Shown: positions 10,101-20,630, counted from the first letter of the stretch. The stretch: 64,000 nucleotides of DNA from Dillenia suffruticosa (GCA_033439265.1 JAVTVX010000004.1:12785701-12849700), one strand, 5' to 3'. Made by a program: numbers and translations. The notes: generated from the sequence alone by a model not told the origin.

Positions 10101-11302
10101 TCTTTGGTTATCTTGCTAATAGAAAGTAAGTTTGAATTGAACTTTGGAACATATAAAGCTTTAGTCTTTCTCCCAAATAGTTCAATTTCTCCTAAGTGCT
10201 CAACTTTTAACTTATGACCATTAGCTACTTTAACTAATTTATGATTGGTCAAGGGAATAAACTTGTTGATTTTCTTTTTATCTTTTACCATATGATCGTC
10301 ACATCCGGAATCTATGAGCCAAGAATTGGAAATAGATGAAGATAAGGAATTACCAGAATGGTGACTAATCTGCCCAACAAGTCGTTTGAATTCCTTATGC
10401 ATCTCCTCCATCTTGGATTCGAGTGCTGCCACTTGAGACACTTGTTGAGCATTTGAAGATGATTCCGGATTTTTCCTAGCATATTTCGGCCTCAAATGTG
10501 GGTGTAGGAACCAGCATTTTTCTTTCTTATGGCCGGACTTCTTGCAATGTGGGCAGATGTCTCTTTTTGCAAAGTTTTGAGTGTTGTTGGCCGGATGCTC
10601 TTCATGGACAGCTTGGAAGGCTTGACAGTCGGATTTAAGCTTGGTAGATTCTTCAAGCCTTAAGCTAGTCTCGGTTCTTTGCACCATGAATTGGACTTCT
10701 TGAAATGAAGGAAAGACCTTCATTCGAAGAATCTCTTGTCGAATTGGAGCATATTCATCTCCAAGACCCATGAGTAGACCAAAGGTCATATCTTCATCGT
10801 TCCTTTGAAGAATGGTCTTGAGATTTATAGTACGAGGCCTTAAGAGATTGAGTTCATTCCATAGATCCCTATATTCCCCAAAGTATTCGGGTAAGGATTT
10901 ACCTCCTTTTTGAATTTTGAAGATCTTCTTTTTCAGCTCAAAGATTCTTCCGGTGTTGGATTCTTGACCATATAATGATTGCATTTGCTCCCATAATGCT
11001 CTTGCGTTTGGAATACATGTGACCATAGCCTTGTGAGTTTTGTCAAGAGACATTTGAAGGAGCACCACCACTTGATCGTCTTTCTTCTTCCATACTCTGA
11101 ATAATGGATTGGCTTCATCAAGAGGTTCTTCAAAGATGTGATTTTCAAGGTTGTAGAAGTTTAGGGACCTCTTGATGGTATCTTGCCAAGCATTGTAGTT
11201 TGTTGAATCTAGAAGTAAGGAGGTGAACATTGAGGTGCTAATTTGTGGTGGAGGGTCATTAAGACCGGAAGAGGAAGGTATCGTTGCCTGCTCTGATACC
11301 AT
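7124..11302 (-). CDS. Ty1/copia Gag-Pol polyprotein, intact
   Basis: The polyprotein has 1392 residues and makes all proteins needed for retrotransposition. In order: UBN2-type Gag (about 25-240); CCHC knuckle Cys250, Cys253, His258, Cys263; aspartic protease with DSG at 331-333; GAG-pre-integrase and HHCC finger (His454, His459, Cys479, Cys482); integrase core Asp509, Asp571, Glu607 (35 residues between the last two); reverse transcriptase (about 905-1150) with YVDD at 1066-1069; RNase H (about 1222-1360) with Asp1229, Glu1270 or Glu1272, and Asp1306. All key residues are present and there is no stop or frameshift. The start codon is formed by the last LTR base plus the primer-binding site; an alternative Met is at residue 25. 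The final codons run through the polypurine tract into the 3' LTR. Cleavage by its own protease is expected for the family. Confidence 0.95.
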   Translation of the reverse strand: MVSEQATIPSSSGLNDPPPQISTSMFTSLLLDSTNYNAWQDTIKRSLNFYNLENHIFEEPLDEANPLFRVWKKKDDQVVVLLQMSLDKTHKAMVTCIPNARALWEQMQSLYGQESNTGRIFELKKKIFKIQKGGKSLPEYFGEYRDLWNELNLLRPRTINLKTILQRNDEDMTFGLLMGLGDEYAPIRQEILRMKVFPSFQEVQFMVQRTETSLRLEESTKLKSDCQAFQAVHEEHPANNTQNFAKRDICPHCKKSGHKKEKCWFLHPHLRPKYARKNPESSSNAQQVSQVAALESKMEEMHKEFKRLVGQISHHSGNSLSSSISNSWLIDSGCDDHMVKDKKKINKFIPLTNHKLVKVANGHKLKVEHLGEIELFGRKTKALYVPKFNSNLLSISKITKEQDCKAIFDPNQVIFQDRKTNNLIGKGTRRNNLYYLDQENQAFAVRNISSSLWHERLGHPGNLALKRLFPNSELEDRHCKACVLGKQTKVYYPISETIYKEAFELVHSDVWTSPLVSHNGFRYFVTFIDHKTRYTWVYLLVNKSEVFEAFKSYYRYITKQFNANLKMFRSDHGGEFTSLEFEKFLDEKGIIHQKSCVYTPQQNGIAERKNRHLLETARSMMFHSNLPKEYWNEAIKTAAHLINLMPSQILGGKSPLELLLGKKPSIDHLRVFGYVCYVHIPSHLRSKLDAKGRKCIFLGYSSFEKGYKCYDPLTKKLYTSKDVIFVENEPYFAGQRREDQTKEIYQQEQWNVILPKINEVPAESNEETHQNDPTQGDPSPSHSDHEIEEDQEEGHSDSGGALDMAEEHEEQSMDEPPPPLRRSTRLRLPPSEWINRRVYFNSKVTTHPISQYYSISNMSCSHQRFIKNIDLHQEPRTFEEAKDQPHWVQAMKNELDALAKNNTWEVTSLPKGKRAVGCKWIFKIKHKSDGSIDRFKARLVAKGFTQSYGIDYKETFAPVAKMNTIRVLLSLAINHSWPLFQMDVANAFLQGDLEEEVYMEVPPGFSHRDNKVCKLKKAIYGLKQSPRAWYGKLSSTLLEHGFKKCVSDSSLFVKNLGENTIIILVYVDDIIITGNDMNHINKVRTFLQTKFDIKDLGKLKYFLGIELAYCSNGLVLSQRKYALDLLQETGKLGAKPACSPVSTSLSHKDDEEIYEDKQRYQRLVGRLIYLTITRPDISYAVGQVSQHMHQPKKKHWRAIERILLYLKGTPGMGIQMKKNESSQIIGFCDADWAGDSEDRRSTSGYCMFVGGNLVAWKSKKQHVVSRSSAEAEYRAMATATSEVVWLKALIEELGFIVPTPISLHCDNQSAIHIASNPVFHERTKHIEVDCHFVRQKVEEKLITPRFTKSDDQIADILTKPGTANHIQKNLVKLGVLDTYTPNLRGSVEIKEN
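7146..7158 (-). other. polypurine tract of intact copia
   Basis: The minus strand reads CTTGAGGGGGAG directly before the 3' LTR. It is the expected RNase H-resistant primer for plus-strand DNA synthesis. It is also coding (Leu-Arg-Gly-Ser) in the polyprotein frame. Confidence 0.85.
11290..11301 (-). promoter_or_regulatory. primer-binding site, initiator Met-tRNA
   Basis: TGGTATCAGAGC on the minus strand abuts the 5' LTR with no gap. It is a perfect complement of the 3' end of plant initiator methionine tRNA. Its codons are also read as residues 2-5 of the polyprotein. Confidence 0.9.
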
Positions 11303-11422
11303 GTTGAGATTTCAAGCTATCAAGCAACTAGGATTGAATGAAAACTTAAAGATCTTTATTTGAAGAAAGAGTGCACAATGAGAGCATTGTTTTTTCATGG
11401 ATAGAACATCCCATACAAGCTC

Positions 11423-11432
11423 CTATTTATAG
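11423..11432 (-). promoter_or_regulatory. LTR promoter TATA box
   Basis: The minus strand reads CTCTATAAATAGGAGC, a strong plant TATA consensus, about 120 bp before the end of the 5' LTR. Transcription would start about 30 bp downstream, leaving a short R-U5. Confidence 0.75.
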
Positions 11433-11495
11433 AGATTATTACATGAGAAAGAGAGGGAAAAAGACCCCAAACACTCAAGGATCCGTTGGGGAACA

Positions 11496-11589
11496 TTGGG
11501 GACAGATTTCTGTCCCCAAAATCACTGTATAACAGCCATTTTTATGGCTGTTATACAGTGCAACGGCTAGTTCAAAAGAACTAGCCGTT
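11496..11589 (-). repeat. three consecutive perfect hairpins in U3 (5' LTR copy)
   Basis: This is the same cluster as in the other LTR: arms at 11496-11506/11509-11519, 11523-11539/11544-11560 and 11562-11573/11578-11589. They sit 60-165 bp upstream of the TATA box in the active promoter. Confidence 0.9.
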
Positions 11590-11757
11590 TTTCCCTTTTT
11601 AGGGCCCATTTTGGGCTTCTTTTAGGGGCTTAACAATGCCATTTTTGAGGACTAAAAAACTCATAAGGAACGGGCCAAATACATCTCATGGATGGGCTTA
11701 AACTTGGCTTGAAATGGGGCCTATGCTAACTACACTTAATTCTCTTTTATTTCAACA

Positions 11758-12470
11758 GAAACTCTAACAATGGATGAAGAAGTCGTAGAATGTTATTATT
11801 CCTCATCAATGAGCATTGATTTTCGCCTCATTGGTTTACTAAAGCTATTGGTGATGGTGGTGTTCATTAACTGAAAAGACGAAACAGTTGTTGATAGTTG
11901 TTGGGTAGTGAGAGTTGATGGCAGATGACGATTGAGACTAGGGTGGCTGAGAGACATGGTGATTGAGGTGGGAGAAGAGCAACTGCTGTAAAATTGAAGA
12001 TAGAGAAGTTAGGGTTAAAAAAGAAAAGAACGTTTTCTGAATTTTTTTTTGTTCTCTGTCTCCCTTTTTTTGTTGTGTTGTACTAAGCATAATCATGCCT
12101 AGCAAACAAAAGTTTCCTGGCCAAAATTTCATTTAAACTATCTATTAAAACTGATAGATTTTTCCTTTTAGGAATGATCACGCCTAATGAATAAAAGTCT
12201 TCTCACTAGTTTCACATAAATTATCTTGCTAAATAGAAGATTCCTTTTCTGTAGTCGTGACCATGCCTAACAGACATAGTCTTCTAATAAAGAATGCACT
12301 AACTTTTTTTTTTTTTTTACAATAGAAAACTCTATTTTTTAAAGCTTGATCACGCTTTAGGAATAAAAATCTTCTACTAAAAAGTGAACTTAATAACTCA
12401 TATACCAAAAAAAAAACTATCAATGTTAACTAGAAACAAAATACTAATTTAATCACAAGCATGTAATTTT
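11758..12470 (-). other. Athila-like 3' non-pol region, part 2
   Basis: This continues 5084-6689 after the copia insertion, joined at the GAAAC duplication. It is AT-rich with poly-T/poly-A runs. Short minus-strand frames (11938-12132, 12229-12423) are low-complexity and match nothing I recognise. Confidence 0.45.
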
Positions 12471-12543
12471 TTTTTGTGGGTTGCCTCTTGAACAGCGCAA
12501 TTGTTTAACCTTGTTATACTCGACATTCTTCATTTGTTTGTCT

Positions 12544-13851
12544 TCAATTCGATAGATAATGAGAAGGCTTCAACACAATGTGTAGCACTATAAAAACATT
12601 TGTATCCTCATGAAATAACTTCAACCTATGTCCATTCACCTTAAAAACCTTGACCGTGTCTAAACTTCTAATCTCCACTACACCATAAGGAAACACATTA
12701 GTAATAACAAATGGATCAATCCAACGAGAATGTAACTTAAGTCGAGAATTATATAATAACACTTTTTGACCAACTGCAAATTGTTTCCTTAAAAGCAAAC
12801 TATTATAAAACAACTTGGTATCTCATTGTAAATTCTTGAATTCTGATAGGCTTCCAATCTCATTTCTTTTAGTTCTTGTAATTGCAACTTCCTTGACTTA
12901 CCAGGCTCTTCTATATCCATATTGCAACATTTTATAGTGCAATATGCCTTGGGGCTCAATTTCAACTGGTTATGACAAGATTTGCCAAAAACTAATCTAT
13001 AAGAAGACATCCCTATTGGTATTTTGTATGCAATCTGATAAGCCCAGAGTGCATCATCCAAGTGTAAACTCCAATCTTTCTTACCCGGATTGACCATTTT
13101 CTCCAAAATGGACTTTACCTCATGATTAGAAATTTAGTTTGTCTATTTGTTTGAGGATGATAAGCCTTGTCGACTCGTGATGTACCCCATATTTCTTCAT
13201 TAAAGCTTCAACTGCTTTATTACAAAAATTGCTTCCTTGATCACTTATGATGGCTCTAGGGATTCCAAATCTATAAAAAAAATGTTACACTTGATAAAAC
13301 CTATAATAGATTTAGAATTATCAGTTTTGGTAGCTTTTGCTTTCGCCCCTTTTAACACATAATCAATCACCAAGAGTATGTAAACAAAACCACAAGATGA
13401 AGGAAAAAACCCCACAAAATCGATACCCTATACATCAAATATTTCACAAACGAGAATGGGAGTTTCAGGCATTTGATTTCTATGAGACAATGTACCTATT
13501 CTTTGATATCATTCATAATGTTTACAAAATAAGTATGCATCCTTGAACAAGGTTTTTCAATACAAACCACTATCCAAAATCTTTCTAGCAGTTCTTTTTG
13601 GCCCAAAATGTCCACCACAAGCATAATTATAACAAAAAGCTAAAATTGACTTTTGTTCATTTTTAAGGACACATCTCCGAATTACTTAATCAGAGAAAAA
13701 CTTCTATAGATAAGGTTTATCCCATACATAATATTTTGTCTCATATCGAATTTTTTCCTTTCATGACTTATTAAGATAACCAGGCAAAATATTAATAACT
13801 AAATAGTTCACAATATCAGTATACCAAGGGGTTGTGCCTTTTAATTGGAAC
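12544..13851 (-). pseudogene. Athila-like integrase, C-terminal half
   Basis: The piece at 12789-13106 contains KDWSLHLDDALWAYQIAYK, PIGMSSYRLVFGK and LQLQELKEMRLEAYQNSRIY. The piece at 12544-12813 contains GQKVLLYNSRLKLHSRW, DPFVITNVFPYG and VNGHRLK. These are the characteristic end of Athila/Tat-type integrase and its C-terminal domain. Near 13700-13850 PWYTDIVNYLV is readable, the spacer before the integrase zinc finger in this lineage. Stops and frameshifts break the frame, and the copia starting at 13852 cuts it from the RT part. Confidence 0.8.
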
Positions 13852-14145
13852 TGTTAAGTCGAATCCTAATATTGATGATAACAAAAACCTACATATATTA
13901 CTAATCATTTTACCAAGTGTGTAGATTTTTATAATATTCATTTTTTAAGTAATACAATCTTCTATGGGTCGAAATTGAAGTTTAATAAAAGTCTCATGAA
14001 AACTTGAAAATAGGTACTACCTAGAAGCTGTTTAGAATAGAAGTATCATATTTCTACATAAATAGTATCCAAAAACTATAGAATTTAGACAGTTTTGAAA
14101 CAAATGCATTTTTGTCTCAAGTCAAAACGGAGCTCAACAGATTAA
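13852..14145 (+). repeat. 5' LTR fragment of decayed copia
   Basis: It aligns by eye with 20631-20935 of the 3' LTR; both contain TTGATGATAACAAAA, ATAATCTTCTATGGGT-like and GTATCCAAAAACTATAGAAT words. Homology stops after AGCTCAACAGATTAAG. Confidence 0.75.
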
Positions 14146-14561
14146 GAGCATGATTGGCAGAACTTTTTTTCTTCTTATCTTCTCCTTTTAAGGAGAAGCA
14201 GAAATTAATTACTTTTTAAAAAAAGTAAAAAAGTTGTTTGATAATTTTATTTTTAAAAACTACTTTTATACTCCTTTTTATAAATAATATGTTTGAAAAC
14301 ATTTTTTACAAACTCTATTTTTAATAAAATTATCATAAAGGGTATATACATAAAGTATAATTTTTTCTCTGCACCATCGATTGATTAAAATTTACATATA
14401 CTAATAATTAAAATAAAAATAAATTAATTATTTCTCTAATCAATTCAAATCAAATATTAATAAATATAAAAATTTTTATGTAGCATAAAGAAGTAAGAAA
14501 TTCAAAAATAACATAAATCATATATTTATAAACACCTAAGTTATAAAAATGTTATAAAAAA
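14146..14561. other. AT-rich inserted segment of unknown type
   Basis: Between the truncated copia LTR and the gypsy LTR lies a segment starting AGCATGATTGGCAGAAC, followed by a self-complementary CTTCTCCTTTTAAGGAGAAG (14178-14197) and AT-rich DNA. The start resembles a MITE terminus, but no matching right terminus is found before 14562. Confidence 0.3.
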
Positions 14562-17500
14562 TGTAACACCGACACTCGGTGTATTATATATTGTACTGCT
14601 CATTATCCCATATATGATATATTTTCATTTCATATAGAGAAAAGTCTCTCAAAAAAAATTTTTTTTTTGATTTATAATGCTCTTGAAAATTTTTGGCGAA
14701 ATTACTGGGAGCTAAAAAAAAAATTTTCCCTCCGTGCCATTTTAAAATCTACACGTGCAATCTCAACCCTGATGAAATTTCACATGCTAAATTAATTTAA
14801 AAAGTTAAGAGAACTTAAATTCGGACAACTCTCTATTGTTTGAGAAGAAACGCCCGATACTTAATCGTCAGAGATGAAAATTTGTCTTCATCGAGCCAAA
14901 TTTAATTCTACCTGTGCAAAATTGCTAAAATTTTGCCAAGAAGTCTAAATTAGGCTAAATTAATATTTTATCAAGTTAAAACACAATTTCAGTAAATTTG
15001 CCAAAATTCACCCAAAATGAAAGGAAATTGACCTCACCGTGGCAAAATGAAATCCATGTGTGCAAATTTGATGCCGTCAGATTTACACATATAAAATTCA
15101 CCCTAGAAGTCAAAGGTCAAGGAATTTTGACAAAATGCAAGGCGAAAAACAAAATTCGCCCTAAAAACCCTAATGCGTTTAAGGGTGATTTTGAAGGTCA
15201 AATGACTTCAATTTACGTGTGAGACCAACTCTATTGGACTTAGTGCGAAAACTGAACCAAATGGATAAATTTGAATTTCTCAGATTTCGAGTCGAATATT
15301 GACCACGCTGCGCGTTATACAAAAATTGAGATAAAAATTTTCACGCAAATTTAAAAAGGGTCCTCATATGCAATTTAGAAAAAGGCGGGAGACAAGGTAC
15401 TATTCAAGCATATTGGTGTTTGACTTATTACAATTAAATCAATGGTGGAAGTTGGATGCAGAAAAGGTATAAAATCTTGAGCCATTGGATCAGGCGGTTG
15501 GGAGACAAGGCATTAATGAAGCAATTAATGAAACTTGACTTGTGGGACTTGAGAAAGAGAGTGTAGTGAGAGAACAAGAACCAAACAATTCTTCTTTATC
15601 CTCAAAACCTTGAGGCACCAAAAGAAGAACCAAAAAACTCCATCTTCTTCTTCTTCTTCTTCTTCTACCTCCATGACCGAGAGCTTGTCTTGAAGGGAGA
15701 TTTGATTTCTCCAAACAACAAACTAATGTTTTTACATAAATTCATTCATCACAAACCCTAGTATAACATATCCAAAAATTGGGAGGAAAGGAGAAGCCTA
15801 ACCAAGTTGATCTAGAGAGAGACTAAAAGCTTCAAGGAGGCAAGAAATTCTGCACTTGCTGAATTCTTTTTGAGGGCTTTGTATGAATGCCTGAATGTAA
15901 TGTTTTGAGCATGATTCTATAACCTAGAGCCTAAGTGGAACCCATTAGAATGAAAACTTTGGAAATTTCTGCAAATAGGATATTCTGACCATGCTGTGAT
16001 ATTTTGATCATAACTTTTTCTGCACAAAGGAAAACTAAGCTAGGTTAATATAAATGGACTGACAGAGCTTTAAAATGAGATATGATTCGTTGCATTCTGA
16101 TGAGAATTGGATTTATTATGATTTTTCAAAATTAAGTGTTCTGCACAGAAATTTCTATTTTGTCCTGCTTTAGCTTTGTTTCTGTCCCAGACTTAACCTC
16201 TATTTTGAGGTGTCTTATGGTCTGAATTAGCAAATGCTCCAGTTATGTAATTTGTAGATCTAGGTCTTATCTTTCCAATGAGAAGAATCACCTTAATCTG
16301 ATTCCTGTGTCAAAAGGTATGGCAATTTTCTTGAAAACTCAATAGAAGGTTGTCCTATTTTGAACACTAAGAATAGTGTCTTCAATACTAGTTTGGGTAA
16401 GCTCAAAGAATAAAAGTTGTAGATATCCCTCTTAGCTACAACATGTTAAAATTTCAGCCAATTCACACGAGGGAATCAAATGTTATGCCCATTTTACTAA
16501 AATGGTGTCGACAGAAATTATGTTTTCCAACTGAAACCTGCGTGTTCTGATCATGATGATCCATTTCAACCCCCCTTCTAGGCACAATTGAGAGAAACTC
16601 AAAACATGAAAGTGGTAGGCCTCTGTCTTGGGTATAACATGTTAAAAGTCAATTAAGTTTGGATAGGTATAGTGAAAGTTATGGCTTTTGCACTAAAATG
16701 GGACAAAATCTGAATTTAGAATGCAACTGAAACAAAATGAGGATTTCTAGGAATTTAGTGATGTGATTTTGAGAAAGTGTATAACATGAAAGTTGTAGGC
16801 CGTGAAGTCACCTACAACATATCAAACTTTCGCCTGATTTGGATTATATAAAAAACATTATGCAAATTTTCGTAGGACTATGCAAAGTGGCACTAAAGTG
16901 GAGAACTATGAGTGAACTTGTTAGGTGACTTTTACACAAGCCGTTAAAGAGAGCTTGTTACATTGCAATTGTGGTTCATTTGGGAGTGCTACACCCTCCT
17001 TATTATAGTGAGTAGGACTCTAATCTCGTACATGAAAAGTGAAACTTGATTTTTGTCATGTTTTTAACAAAACATGCTTTTAATATGTATGACTCATTGT
17101 GTGCCACTAGATTTCGAATTTGTTTTGTGACTATTGGAGTGTCGTGAACTCATGCTTTCTATGAATATGTATCTATAAATTTGATTCAACTAAAATGGTG
17201 TCATATTTTATGATTTTCACATGTTAAATTTCATATGACCCAATATGGCATATTTATTGAGCACTATGATTTATATATCACTGATTTGGGGTCGTGTGGC
17301 CGTGGGATGACTATTATAATATGATTTCATCCCGAGAAGATGACCATAGCTACGGGGGACCCGAGAAGATGACCATAGCTACGGGGGACATTTGTTATAA
17401 CAACGTGTATGCGTCTGGGTACACTCCAAGCGAAGATACTAGTAAACGTCCGATATATGGGTATAGGCGCGGCTGGTTGAACCCGCAAGGGGAGGACATG

Positions 17501-18044
17501 TGTGACGCTACTATCTAGCACCGGGCGGGTCCTATATGTGATCCGATCTATACACGAGTTTGCCTCGGTGAATCTCATGGCCAACGTCGGGATAGAGAGC
17601 GAATTTTGAACATTTATGCATAATAAAACTCCTAATGCGTCTGTCATTGGTCATAGATGATTTCATTTTGCTGAATATACCATATTTTACTACGAAACAT
17701 GAATTATTGTTTACGAATAATCATGTTTGATACTCAAATGGTTCCCACACACACTATTTATGCTTAATATTGATCCCCTCATTCACTGGGTATCTCCCTT
17801 GATACCACCCCTCTTATTTCTTTTCTCAGACAGGGTTATTGTGATAGAGCGACGCGTCAGGCTCTAGGCATCTTTTGTCGTGTATTTGTGGATTTATGTA
17901 TTTACTACGATGAGATCTAAATTTCATTTGAAATATGAGATCCGTGTTGTATATCGACCCTACGAGATCTTGATATTGAGATCCGTAAATGGACATGTAC
18001 ATTTTATGAGATGACTATATAAATTGTTGACATTTATTTGTGAA
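14562..18044 (+). repeat. truncated Ty3/gypsy (Tekay/Del-like) LTR fragment
   Basis: It begins TGTAACACCGACACTCGG, the same LTR start as the gypsy elements ending at 37322 and starting at 44504. Its part at 17460-17530 (GGTTGAACCCGC, GGACATGTGTGACGCT, GCACCGGGCGGGTCC) and at 17770-17860 matches the reverse complement of 31170-31260 and 30820-30870. It stops before the usual LTR end and joins copia gag at about 18045. Around 15960-16870 it has loosely repeated phrases (ACAACATGTTAAAATTTCAG and relatives). Small open frames here (14998-15222, 17294-17518) are not supported as genes. Confidence 0.65.
17331..17388 (+). repeat. 29-bp tandem duplication
   Basis: The 29-bp unit beginning CCCGAGAAGATGACCATAGC occurs twice without mismatch (17331-17359, 17360-17388) inside the gypsy LTR fragment. 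Confidence 0.9.
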
Positions 18045-19350
18045 AATTTAAATGAGTTGAGAGGAAAGCTGATGGCTTATGAGGCAAAAGTCCATTATTT
18101 TACAGTAAATGATCAGTAAATGATGGGAAGAAAAAGAGCATTGCATTCATGGAAAGGGGGAAAACAAAATCGAAAGAAAAGGGCAACGAAAATAAGATGA
18201 ACTTGTTGGCTAGAAGGCTATCTCAAATGCTCAAAAAAAGAGATAAAAAATCTATAAAATTTCATAAAGCTAATGTCTTTCAAAAGTCAAAAAATGATGC
18301 AGGAAAAAACACCAAAATGAAGGAAGAAAAGGAAGAATTAATTTGTTATGAGTGTAAGAAACCAGAATATATCAAGTATGAGTGTCCTATCCCACTAAAG
18401 AAGCTATAGAAATTCCAGAAGAAGGGAAAAACAATGATGATAATATAGAGTGATTTGGATGACTCCGACTAAGAATCAAAAAATTCAAAACATGCAGAAG
18501 AAGCCAATTTTTATCTCATAACAAAGTCGCAGGTTACCTCTGACACTGAGTTTGAAAGTTCTGCAAATTCTTGTTTTGATGCTAAAAATATGCTTAATGT
18601 GATTACTAAACTAAAATGCAGAATAGTTTATCTAGAAAATGAAAAGCATGTTCGGAAACAAACAAATGAACTTCTGAATTCAAAACTAGAGTCTATTAAT
18701 TATAAAAGTTCTGCTGTAAATTCTAAACTAACAGTCTTAAAATCTGAAAATGAAGCTGTAAAACTGAAAAATTCTGCTATGAAAGATGAAATATGTTTGC
18801 TGAAAATTAGGGTAGAACATTTGTTAATATCCATTAAAAACACCTTCCAAAAATTCATTGAAAGTAATGAAAAATTGACTAAACTTCTTACAATTCAAAG
18901 ATGTGAGTTCTCTAAAAATGGTTTAGGGTATGTTTTAGATGTTGGAAGTGATTTACAATCTAATAAAACTATTTTTATTAGTACAAAAAATAGAAAATAT
19001 TTAAAAAAAGAAATAAGAAACATACTGACTGTAAAACTCAATCATAGAAGCAATGGTCATAGAAACAGTGGTAGGGGGTAGAAAAAGTCATGGTTCCACC
19101 TATTTTTACGGAAATTTTAGGAATCTTTCTAAATATCAAAAATCTGATTTTTCACATGTAAAATATAGATATAGAGATAATTTTCAGAAAATGGAAATAA
19201 TTTTTCATGCAATTATTTTCATAAACATGGTCATACTGCAAATTTTATTTTTTAAGATTAAACAACCTTAGTGAAAAACAAGATAAATGCAATATAGGTA
19301 CAAACTTGTTTTATAGAGGACCCAAACTAATTTGGATTCCTAAAAATATA
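18045..19350 (+). pseudogene. decayed SIRE-like copia gag
   Basis: The fragment enters mid-Gag at LNELRGKLMAYEAK (18047-18085). A basic linker and a CCHC-like knuckle CYECKKPEYIKYEC (18343-18384) follow; Ile replaces the zinc-binding His. A coiled-coil extension at 18590-19081 ends TIQRCEFSKNGLGYV, and GPKLIWIPKNI near 19320 matches the segment that precedes protease in this lineage. Stops interrupt the frame several times. The N-terminal Gag and leader are absent because of the junction at 18045. Confidence 0.7.
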
Positions 19351-19399
19351 TGATCCTTTGAATGGATGAAAAAAAAATTTATATATATTAAAAAGAAAG

Positions 19400-20284
19400 T
19401 ATATGTTAGTCAAACCTTGGATTGAAGAACGTAATAAACAAAATTATATTTATAGTTTAAAACAAGCACCTAGGTCTTGGAATAAAAGATCAAGTGATTT
19501 GCCTATGAAAAATAATTTAAAAAATGGAAATGTTGATGATGATATTTTGGTTGTACAAATTTATGTTAATAATATTATTTTTTGTACTACTAATGGATGC
19601 TTATTTGATGATTTTAATAATATGATGAAAAGTTAATTTGAAATGTCTATAATAAGTGAATTAAATTTCTTTTTAAGTTTACAAATTAAACAAAAACCCG
19701 AAAAAATTTTTATAAATAAAGAAAAATATGCAAAAGAGTTAATTAAGAAATTTGATATGAAAAATTCAAAATATTGTAGTATTTCAATGTCTATCTCTAT
19801 TAAGTTAGATTTAAATGAAAAAGGAAAAGGTGTAAATGAAAAAATTTATAAAAGTATTATAGGATTATTGTTATATTTGATCGTAAAAATATCTCAGGCA
19901 CTTATCAAATTTTAGGAAACAAGATCGTGAGTTGGGTGTATAAAAAATAAAATTCAGTTTTTTTATCCACAACCGAGTCGGAATATGTGTCAATAGAAAA
20001 TTGTTGTACTTAAATCTTATGGCTAAAATAACAACTACGAGATTATAGGTTGGATTATAAAAATATTTGATAAAATGTGATAATAAAAGTGCTTTATGTC
20101 TTATAAAAATCTGAAAAATCATTCTAGTTCTAAATACATAGAAGTTAGACACAATTTTATAAGATATCATGTTTTGAATAGAGATGTTATTTTAGAATAT
20201 GTTGTTACTAAAAATCAGTTGGTGGACATTTTTATAAAGTCCTTATATAGAGAAAGGTTTGAGTTCAATAGGAACGAGGTTTGA
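19400..20284 (+). pseudogene. decayed copia RT and RNase H
   Basis: RT starts abruptly at SLKQAPRSWNKR (19457-19492). The catalytic box reads YVNNIIF where YVDDIIF is expected, so both Asp are lost. SELNFFLSLQIKQ and SKYCSISMS follow. RNase H pieces lie at 19915-20284, including SSKYIEVRHNFIRYHV and NQLVDIFIKSL. The frame has stops, and an internal deletion lies near 19900. Protease, integrase and N-terminal RT are gone. Confidence 0.75.
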
Positions 20285-20616
20285 GTTTGTTTCCCTCTTT
20301 TTTCTAAAAAAAAATGGATACTCTATAGAAGCAGGGGTAGAAATAGAAAATAGTGGTTCTATGTTCTGTATTACTTTGATTGTTTCTATGCTTTGTTTCT
20401 TATCTATGTTTTGAAGAATGTTTGCAATTTTTGAATATGAATTTAAATTTCTTATTTTTGATGAAACAAAAAGGGAGAGATTGAGAAATAAAAAAAAAAA
20501 ATGGTGAAAAATTGAGCACATTTTAAGGGTGAGATTTCATTAATAGAGTGGAAGCATGATTTTTTGAGCATTCATGGGTAAATTATTTTCAATTTTTTTA
20601 TGGTTTTGTTGTTATC

Positions 20617-20630
20617 AAAAGTGGAGAGAT
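20617..20630 (+). other. polypurine tract of decayed copia
   Basis: AAAAGTGGAGAGAT lies directly before the 3' LTR. A second purine tract, AAAAAGGGAGAGA, is at 20468-20480. Confidence 0.65.

Larger units (their letters stand above)
6690..11757 (-). mobile_element. intact young Ty1/copia retrotransposon
   Basis: The element is 5068 bp, flanked by the perfect 5-bp duplication GAAAC (6685-6689 and 11758-11762). Its two 456-bp LTRs differ at one base by eye (G at 6980, T at 11592). The primer-binding site, polypurine tract and one uninterrupted polyprotein of 1392 residues are all present. It inserted into the 3' region of the Athila-like element. Near-identical LTRs and an open frame mean the insertion is recent and the copy may still be able to transpose. 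Confidence 0.95.
11302..11757 (-). repeat. 5' LTR of intact copia
   Basis: It is 456 bp and identical to the 3' LTR except at 11592 by eye. It holds the hairpin cluster at 11496-11589, the TATA box at 11423-11432 and the polyadenylation signal copy at 11355-11360. Confidence 0.95.

Noticed and set aside
15490-15714. Minus-strand frame with an arginine run
   Set aside because: The run is a CTT microsatellite (15645-15668) in the gypsy LTR fragment.
17294-17647. Frames in the gypsy LTR fragment
   Set aside because: They overlap on both strands and include a 29-bp tandem duplication; the same LTR region elsewhere has no conserved frame.
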